Part shown: positions 58,797 through 64,000 of the stretch, in pieces | How positions within the stretch are numbered: the first letter of the stretch is position 1 | Layout: every line of letters starts with the position of its first letter | Source of the DNA: CAZNPL01 sp964574815 | GTDB taxonomy: Bacteria; Planctomycetota; Phycisphaerae; UBA1845 | NCBI GenBank assembly: GCA_964574815.1 | Contig: CAZNPL010000005.1 | Span: 171,438 to 235,437 of the forward strand | Direction of reading: 5' to 3' | Length of the DNA stretch: 64,000 nt | Notes under the pieces: generated by a model | What the model was told of the DNA's origin: nothing | The model's input: only the letters and a program-made list of their open reading frames with translations | Database searches by the model: none | Translations under genes and position numbers: made by a program

Positions 58797-60549
58797 CGCG
58801 AGTCGATTCCCGGGTCTCATCGGCCACCCTGCTCGGAAGGCGGATCTCGAAGCATGTGCCTTCTGCCACACGGCTTGCAACGTTGATCGCGCCGCCGTGC
58901 GCTGAGACGATCCCATGCACGACTGCCAACCCAAGCCCTGTACCCTCATGGACGTCTTTGGTGGTGAAGAACGGGAGGAAGATTTTCCCGCACGTCTCCT
59001 CGTCCATTCCGCCGCCCGTGTCCTCCACGAGAAGCGACACGGAATTATTGGTCCCACGGGTGCTCACCGTCAGCGTGCCGCCGTCGGGCATAGCCTGGAT
59101 CGCATTCACAACCAGGTTGACCAGGACCTGCTTGAGCTGCGCCGGATCGGCAGTGATGCTGGGGAGGTCCGGAGCCAGCTCGCGATTGACTTCGATGCCC
59201 CCTTTGACACATCGTCCCTCCAGGAAGAAAAAGGCTTCCTCGACGATATCATTCAAAATGACCTCGGTCTTCTTCGGCGGCAATTGCCGGGCAAAGACCA
59301 TGAGCTTCTTGATCACTTCACGGGCATATAACGACGCCTTCACAATCTTCCCGATATCGCGCGCCGCTTGCTCGGGAAGGGCGGCGCATTTCTCCGTCAA
59401 CTGAGCAAACCCCAGAATACTGCCCAGCGGCTCGTTCAGCTCGTGCGCCACCCCTGCGGCCAACTCACCGATCGTGGCAAGGCGATCGGCGTGAATGAGC
59501 TGCTGCTCGAGCTGCGCGCGCTCCTCGCCTGACTCGGTCCGTTCGACGATCAACGCCACCTCTCTGGCAATGGCGGCAATGAGTTTCTCCTCCTCCCTCA
59601 GAAAGGCGCCGATGACGAACTCGGGCCGGACCTCCAGGTAGGCGACTTCCACGGCCCCACGAATCCGGCCGCGCACAACGATGTCTTTCGATTGCAGATA
59701 GGGGGTGCGCCGAAATCCAGGCGTCGTATACGTCCGCTGATCGAGCGTGATGCTGGCCGCCGTTATCTCAGGATACTGCCAAGCCGCCGGGAGCAGCTCC
59801 GCAATACGCTGAAGCATCTCTCCCAACGAGCTGCCATCGCGCTCAACGACCTGCGCGATGCCGTACAAGCAGGTCAATTCCTTGATGCGCTCACGCAGAG
59901 CCGCTTCAGCGCGCCGATCGGCGACCGCCAATCCGAGCGTCTGTGCGATCCCCTCGTAAAACTCCACTTCCTGCAAAGTCAATGAGTCTGGCCGCTCGCA
60001 CTTCATCTGTAAGAGACCGATGGTGTGATCGTCCACGACGAAACGAATAATGGCGAGCGACCGGTAATGTCCGCCGACGCACAAACGCCCGGCATACACA
60101 GGATGCCCGCCGGACACCGGAGCGCTCACGACCTCCCACGTGTCACCCGTCCAGAAGCTCCCGTTGCCGGTGAAGAATCCCAGTTCGGGATGGAAATGTC
60201 GAAGGGCAACATCCCTGCACAATCGCTCCATGTCCGTACGTTCATCCGCGGCGGGAATCACACGCCCATCCCCGGCCGTGAGCCAACGGGCAAGATCAAA
60301 ACGAACGGCTTTTTTCGGCCTTCGAGTCGCTTCCCAGCGATAGTGAAGCTCCTGGTCGTTCAGGCGCACCTCGATCGCATCGCACCCGGAAAAGTCCAGA
60401 AGCAGTTCGGAAATCTCCTGCAGAAACTCGGCCCGTGGCAGGCCCCGATTCGCGCAATGCAGGATCGCCTGTGACAGCCTCACGCTGTCCTCGGCGCGTA
60501 TCGGCCGACGCCTTCCGGGCGGCAGTGTGTTAGTGCGCTTCGCGTTCAT
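58780..60549 (-). CDS. Soluble sensor histidine kinase, GAF-type (589 aa)
   Basis: No transmembrane segment. The N-terminal 350 residues hold two GAF-like sensing regions (for example D-A-I-E-V-R-L-N and Y-G-I-A-Q-V-V-E), then a coiled coil. The HisKA phosphoacceptor is in G-V-A-H-E-L-N-E-P-L-G-S-I-L-G. The HATPase domain has V-N-L-V-V-N-A-I-Q-A-M (N box), D-T-G-G-G-M (G1) and G-T-G-L-G-L-A (G2). The start at ATG 60549 is preferred to 60618, but neither has a clear ribosome binding site. It overlaps the response regulator gene, so the two are a cognate pair sensing a cytoplasmic signal. Confidence 0.92.
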   Translation of the reverse strand: MNAKRTNTLPPGRRRPIRAEDSVRLSQAILHCANRGLPRAEFLQEISELLLDFSGCDAIEVRLNDQELHYRWEATRRPKKAVRFDLARWLTAGDGRVIPAADERTDMERLCRDVALRHFHPELGFFTGNGSFWTGDTWEVVSAPVSGGHPVYAGRLCVGGHYRSLAIIRFVVDDHTIGLLQMKCERPDSLTLQEVEFYEGIAQTLGLAVADRRAEAALRERIKELTCLYGIAQVVERDGSSLGEMLQRIAELLPAAWQYPEITAASITLDQRTYTTPGFRRTPYLQSKDIVVRGRIRGAVEVAYLEVRPEFVIGAFLREEEKLIAAIAREVALIVERTESGEERAQLEQQLIHADRLATIGELAAGVAHELNEPLGSILGFAQLTEKCAALPEQAARDIGKIVKASLYAREVIKKLMVFARQLPPKKTEVILNDIVEEAFFFLEGRCVKGGIEVNRELAPDLPSITADPAQLKQVLVNLVVNAIQAMPDGGTLTVSTRGTNNSVSLLVEDTGGGMDEETCGKIFLPFFTTKDVHEGTGLGLAVVHGIVSAHGGAINVASRVAEGTCFEIRLPSRVADETRESTRDGVQS

Positions 60550-60684
60550 TCCGCCGATGGCTTTCTGCACCCTTTCACACCCATCATAAGCTGCGTGGTC
60601 GCGACGTTCCAACGGCACGGCGTCACAGCGTTGGCCCCCAAATCATCCAAATACGCCGATGACATCGGTCTGACGATCGCGCGC

Positions 60685-61950
60685 CTAACCGCCGACGCGG
60701 CGAATGTCGGCCCCGACGGCTGTGAGCTTCTGCTCGATCCGCTCATAGCCGCGGTCGATGTGATACGTCCGGCTGATGCGCGTCACGCCCTTGGCGATCA
60801 ATCCCGCAAGTATCAACGCCGCCGACGCCCGCAGGTCCGACGCCATCACCGGCGCGCCGATCAGCCGCTTCACCCCCTGAACCATCACCGTGCTCGCCTC
60901 CCGGCGAATCTGCGCCCCCATCCGGTTCAACTCGGCCACGTGCAGAAAACGGTCGGGAAAGATCTTGTCCGTCACCACGCTGTTGCCATCGGCCAGGCAC
61001 AGCAGCGCCGTCGTTTGGGCCTGCAGGTCGGTCGGAAAACCCGGAAACGGCTGTGTCGTGATGTCGATCGGCTCGAGCCGCCGCGCCGACGAGACGGCGA
61101 TCCCCTTCTCACCGCGATCGATGATCACGCCGATGCGCCTCAGCCGATCGACGACGGCAATCAAGTGCTCCAGCCGCGCCCCCTGCAAATGCAGCTCGCC
61201 GTTGGTGATGGCCGCGGCAATCAGAAACGTCCCGGCCTCGATGCGGTCGGGGATCACCCGGTGTTCGGCCCCCTTGAGCGAGCTGACGCCGTCGATCGTG
61301 ACCCGCGGAGTCCCATGCCCGGAAATCCGCGCCCCGCACGCGTTCAGAAAGTTCGCCAGGTCCGTGATCTCCGGCTCGCACGCGGCCGACTCGATCACGG
61401 TCCGCCCTTCGCCGAGCGTTGCGGCCATCATCGTGTTCGCCGTCGCGGTGACCGACGAGCCGAACGCCCCGCCCAAAAAGACCTCCGTGCCGCGAAGCTT
61501 CTTCGCCTTGAGCATCATGTCGCCGTTGACCAGGTCCGACTCGGCACCCAGCGCCTCCAGACCCTGAATATGCAAATTGACAGGCCGGTATCCGATGGCG
61601 CACCCGCCCGGCATGGCCACCTGCGCCCGCTTCCTCTTGGCCAGCAGCGGGCCCATCACGCAGATGCTCGCCCGCATTTTGCTGACCAGTTCGTACTCCG
61701 CGTGACAGTTCAACTCGTCCTCCACGCGAAGATGCACGGCGCCGTCCTCACGCCACTCGTGCTTGACGCCCAGGCGCCCAAGCAGCGTCAGCATCGAGCG
61801 CACGTCGGCCAGGTCGGGAACGTTGTGCAGAATCGTATCGCCCTCGCACAACAATGAAGCGGCCAGGATCGGAAGTGCCGCATTTTTGGCCCCGCTGATC
61901 TCCACTGTACCTTTCAGCCGGTTGCCACCGGTGATTTCGAATTGTTCCAC
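60685..61950 (-). CDS. murA: UDP-N-acetylglucosamine 1-carboxyvinyltransferase (421 aa)
   Basis: First committed enzyme of peptidoglycan synthesis: transfers enolpyruvate from PEP to UDP-GlcNAc in the cytoplasm. The N-terminus reads I-T-G-G-N-R-L-K-G-T-V-E-I-S-G-A-K-N-A-A-L-P, with the substrate-binding Lys-Asn pair. The catalytic cysteine loop is M-P-G-G-C-A-I-G-Y-R-P, so the protein is of the fosfomycin-sensitive Cys type. The C-terminal half has D-L-R-A-S-A-A-L-I-L-A-G-L. Normal length for the family. It suggests the organism makes peptidoglycan. Confidence 0.97.
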   Translation of the reverse strand: MEQFEITGGNRLKGTVEISGAKNAALPILAASLLCEGDTILHNVPDLADVRSMLTLLGRLGVKHEWREDGAVHLRVEDELNCHAEYELVSKMRASICVMGPLLAKRKRAQVAMPGGCAIGYRPVNLHIQGLEALGAESDLVNGDMMLKAKKLRGTEVFLGGAFGSSVTATANTMMAATLGEGRTVIESAACEPEITDLANFLNACGARISGHGTPRVTIDGVSSLKGAEHRVIPDRIEAGTFLIAAAITNGELHLQGARLEHLIAVVDRLRRIGVIIDRGEKGIAVSSARRLEPIDITTQPFPGFPTDLQAQTTALLCLADGNSVVTDKIFPDRFLHVAELNRMGAQIRREASTVMVQGVKRLIGAPVMASDLRASAALILAGLIAKGVTRISRTYHIDRGYERIEQKLTAVGADIRRVGG

Positions 61951-62044
61951 CGTGCCCCGTCCTTTCGTTGCTCAGTGCCACGGCGCCCGGACCGCGCGAA
62001 CATGTCCGCCCGGCCGCCGCCCGCCTTCTCGAACCGGCAGTGTA

Positions 62045-62965
62045 TCACACCTTGACGAAATGCATCACCCGGTCGTGCGGATCGGGGGGCGTTCGGTAGG
62101 TCGCGACGTGGGTGAATCGCCCGCCCTCCGTGAAGATCGACCGCACGCCCTCGCTCTGGCCAACGCCGATCTCGACCAGGACCGCACCTCGGTCGCGGAG
62201 GATCCCCGGCCCCTCCCTGGCCAGCACCCGGTAGAACGTGAGCGCATCGCTACCGGGCGTGAGCGCGACCGGCGGTTCAAACTCGCGGACGACCGGCGGC
62301 AGAGTTCCCAGATCCGCCTCACCGACATACGGAGGGTTGCAGACGATCACATCGAACCCGCCGTCGGGCACAACGCCGGGCGGCAGATCGAGCCGGTCCG
62401 CCTCGACGAACTCGACCCGTTCCGCAACGTTGTTCCGCTGGGCGTTCCGCCGGGCCACCTCCAGCGCGTCCGCCGAGATGTCGGTCCCGACACCGAGCGC
62501 GCCTCGCACTTGGGAAAGAATGGCGATGACCACGCACCCGCTGCCCGATCCGACGTCCAGAACCACGGGCGGCCTCTCCCGCCGATCCGGGCCCTCGGCC
62601 GACCCGCTCAAGATCGATACGGCATGCTCGACAAGCGTCTCGGTCTCGGGCCGCGGAATGAGCACGTCCGGAGTGACTTCGAACGGCAGCGAATAGAACT
62701 CCTTGTGTCCGACGAGGTAGGCGATCGGCGCGTGCTCCGCCGCCTTCTTGACGAGCGCGCGAAACTCGGCCCGCCGAGCCTCATCGGGCTCCTCGTTGAA
62801 GCTCGTGTAAAGCCGGATGCGCTCGCATCCGAGGACATGGGCCAGCAGAATCTCGGCCGACAGCCGCGGTTCATCCAACTGCTTGCGCTGGAAGAACTCG
62901 GTGGTCCATTGCAGCAGTCGCCCCACCGTCCAGGATTCCCGCGTCGTCGCGTCCTCCGATGCCAT
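62045..62965 (-). CDS. prmC: Release factor glutamine methyltransferase (306 aa)
   Basis: Start at ATG 62965 (M-A-S-E-D), although an ATG 30 bases upstream is in frame. An N-terminal helical domain (L-S-A-E-I-L-L-A-H-V-L-G) precedes the SAM methyltransferase domain, with I-P-R-P-E-T-E-T-L-V, V-L-D-V-G-S-G-S-G-C-V and the glutamine-recognising N-P-P-Y motif in V-I-V-C-N-P-P-Y-V. It methylates the GGQ glutamine of peptide release factors. It lies 94 bases upstream of murA on the same strand. Confidence 0.95.
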   Translation of the reverse strand: MASEDATTRESWTVGRLLQWTTEFFQRKQLDEPRLSAEILLAHVLGCERIRLYTSFNEEPDEARRAEFRALVKKAAEHAPIAYLVGHKEFYSLPFEVTPDVLIPRPETETLVEHAVSILSGSAEGPDRRERPPVVLDVGSGSGCVVIAILSQVRGALGVGTDISADALEVARRNAQRNNVAERVEFVEADRLDLPPGVVPDGGFDVIVCNPPYVGEADLGTLPPVVREFEPPVALTPGSDALTFYRVLAREGPGILRDRGAVLVEIGVGQSEGVRSIFTEGGRFTHVATYRTPPDPHDRVMHFVKV

Positions 62966-63148
62966 CGCGCCTTTTATACATCCGGCCCCAAGCACCGCAA
63001 GGCGTGAGCGGAGCCTACCCCGGAACCGCTACCGGGTGCCAATAGTCCGCCTCCGTCGTATCCGCCCGTGCTTTGCGGCGCTCGACTGAATATCGGGATA
63101 GGCTTTGGCCCATGGTTCATTGTCTTAAGCGTTGGTCCGGGCACACCG

Positions 63149-63180
63149 TGTCCGAGCCGCGCCCGCACGGAAGCGGACCC
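63149..63180 (-). repeat. Interspersed GC-rich repeat, copy related to the 17058 array
   Basis: Read on the minus strand, GGGTCCGCTTCCGTGCGGGC followed by GCGGCTCGGACAC matches the core of the 53-bp unit at 17077-17108 at about 26 of 32 positions. The two loci are in opposite orientation and 46 kb apart. Confidence 0.6.
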
Positions 63181-63229
63181 TCGCCGTCGCCCCGAAAGAC
63201 CGCTTTGTTATAGTCCAGCGCTATGCCAC

Positions 63230-64000
63230 TGGAGAAAGTGTAAACGGAGGTAGGAAGGGGAAAGGACAGGGACGAAGGGACCCGCCTGAGGCGGTCAGGC
63301 TCCGGCAGGGAGGCACGGAGGCTTGCCGGTGAGGCCGGGCTTGCAGACAAAGCGGGCCGTTGGGTTCGTTTGGGGATTCGATCCGCAGATTCCGCAGATT
63401 GGCGCAGATTTCGAGGGTTCGCTGGGTTCGTTTCGAAAAGGAGGCACCCGCCTGAGGCGGGCAGGCCCCGGCACGGAGGGGGCAAAGGACAGGGACATAG
63501 GGACGGAGGGACGGAGGGACGAAGGCTTGCCAGCGAGGCGCGGTCTCGAGGCAGGGTTCCCGGTGGCTTCGTTTGGAAGGAAGAGGCACGAAGGCACGGA
63601 GGCACGTAGGCACGAAGGGGGTGGGCGGGAATGTGGCGACTCGGGTTGGCGGGGCGCTTCGCTTCGTTTGGCGCTGGTTGTCGCGCCGGTTGGGACGCGG
63701 CGAGGACCGACGGCCGGTTCGTGGCGGCTGGATAGGCCGCGCGGTATAGGCGGCAGGTCGCTGACCACCGGTAACCGAGAATTGACGACTTTCCCTGAGT
63801 TTGGCTTCGTTTCGCACGGGCACTTGCGGCCGGGCAGTGCTCGGGGACCGGTCGCTGGCGCTTCCGGCTCTGATCGCGAGCGTCTGATGTTTGAGAACTG
63901 ATCCGTCTGAGGCGGAACGACTCGCGCAGCTTTGGGTTCGTTTGCAAAGAAAGAGGCACGAAGGCACGGAGGCACGAAGGCACGAAGGCTCGCTTGCGGG
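63230..64000. repeat. Repeat-rich non-coding tract
   Basis: Purine-rich short tandem units dominate: GGCACGAAG/GGCACGGAG runs at 63584-63620 and 63951-63990, GGGACGGA-type runs at 63489-63527, CGCAGATT units at 63381-63412, and three copies of the palindrome CCGCCTGAGGCGG or close variants (near 63282, 63449 and 63902). Open frames here on both strands are low-complexity by-products of the repeats. No gene is supported. Confidence 0.8.

Noticed and set aside
58796..59057. N-terminal extension of the response regulator
   Set aside because: It overlaps the kinase catalytic domain in another frame and adds basic, non-conserved sequence before a canonical receiver start.
60595..61857. A 420-codon plus-strand open frame
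   Set aside because: Antisense to murA; only His/Arg/Gln-rich shadow composition.
63117..63983. Long overlapping open frames at the right edge, both strands
   Set aside because: They translate the short tandem repeats into low-complexity Ser/Leu/Arg/Pro strings; not genes.

Overview
The window reads as a high-GC Planctomycetota-type genome fragment, probably a metagenome assembly. The basis is indirect. There are very large secreted proteins built from FG-GAP/VCBS repeats and calcium-loop repeats of the type D-C-N-x-N-G-x-P-D. There are several membrane proteins with a C-terminal C-G-Y-x-L-R-G zinc ribbon. A GC-rich interspersed repeat family and long purine-rich repeat tracts fill the spaces between genes. 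A scaffold gap of exactly 100 N lies at 17165-17264. No rRNA or ribosomal protein gene is present to fix the taxonomy.

Layout. (1) 1-10616, minus strand: a c-type cytochrome lipoprotein cut by the window edge, and two giant secreted or surface proteins (1437 and 1748 aa). (2) 10617-17367: a poorly conserved accessory stretch. It holds a 54-aa membrane zinc-ribbon protein, a truncated pRiA4b ORF-3-like gene, a possible integrase remnant beside a tRNA-3'-end-like sequence, an RRM protein with its own terminator, three small membrane proteins, an RHS fragment, a broken four-helix-bundle gene, tRNA-Ser(CGA), and tandem repeats around the assembly gap. (3) 17368-37146: a polysaccharide cluster. 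It has a GNAT gene divergent from a long plus-strand run: Wzm/Wzt-type ABC exporter, six glycosyltransferases of GT4 type, two of GT2 type, an alpha/alpha-toroid protein, a NodU-type carbamoyltransferase, two methyltransferases, an O-antigen-ligase-type membrane protein and an AsnB-type amidotransferase. Many of these genes overlap by 4 bases. (4) 37387-44462: an RND efflux pair, a DUF1570-type metallopeptidase and a threonine aldolase. (5) 44535-47798, minus: two tandem 535-aa secreted paralogues. (6) 48068-60549, minus: a redox and nitrogen cluster. (7) 60685-62965, minus: murA and prmC. (8) 62966-64000: repeat-rich DNA with no credible gene.

Region 6 is the most interesting part. A soluble histidine kinase and an NtrC-type sigma-54 activator are followed by a NuoE-like protein, a NuoF-GltD fusion, a HoxU/NuoG-N-like iron-sulfur protein, a stand-alone FMN-type GltB domain, two related proteins each with two four-cysteine modules, and glutamate dehydrogenase. 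The two probable target units each have upstream the same roughly 43-bp bipartite direct-repeat element, at 57391-57433 and 50195-50236. The second is followed by an excellent -24/-12 promoter at 50055-50070. I infer a sigma-54-controlled regulon in which an NAD(H)-oxidising Nuo-type module is wired through a GltD domain to an FMN glutamate-synthase-like enzyme. The actual substrate and the direction of electron flow cannot be read from sequence.
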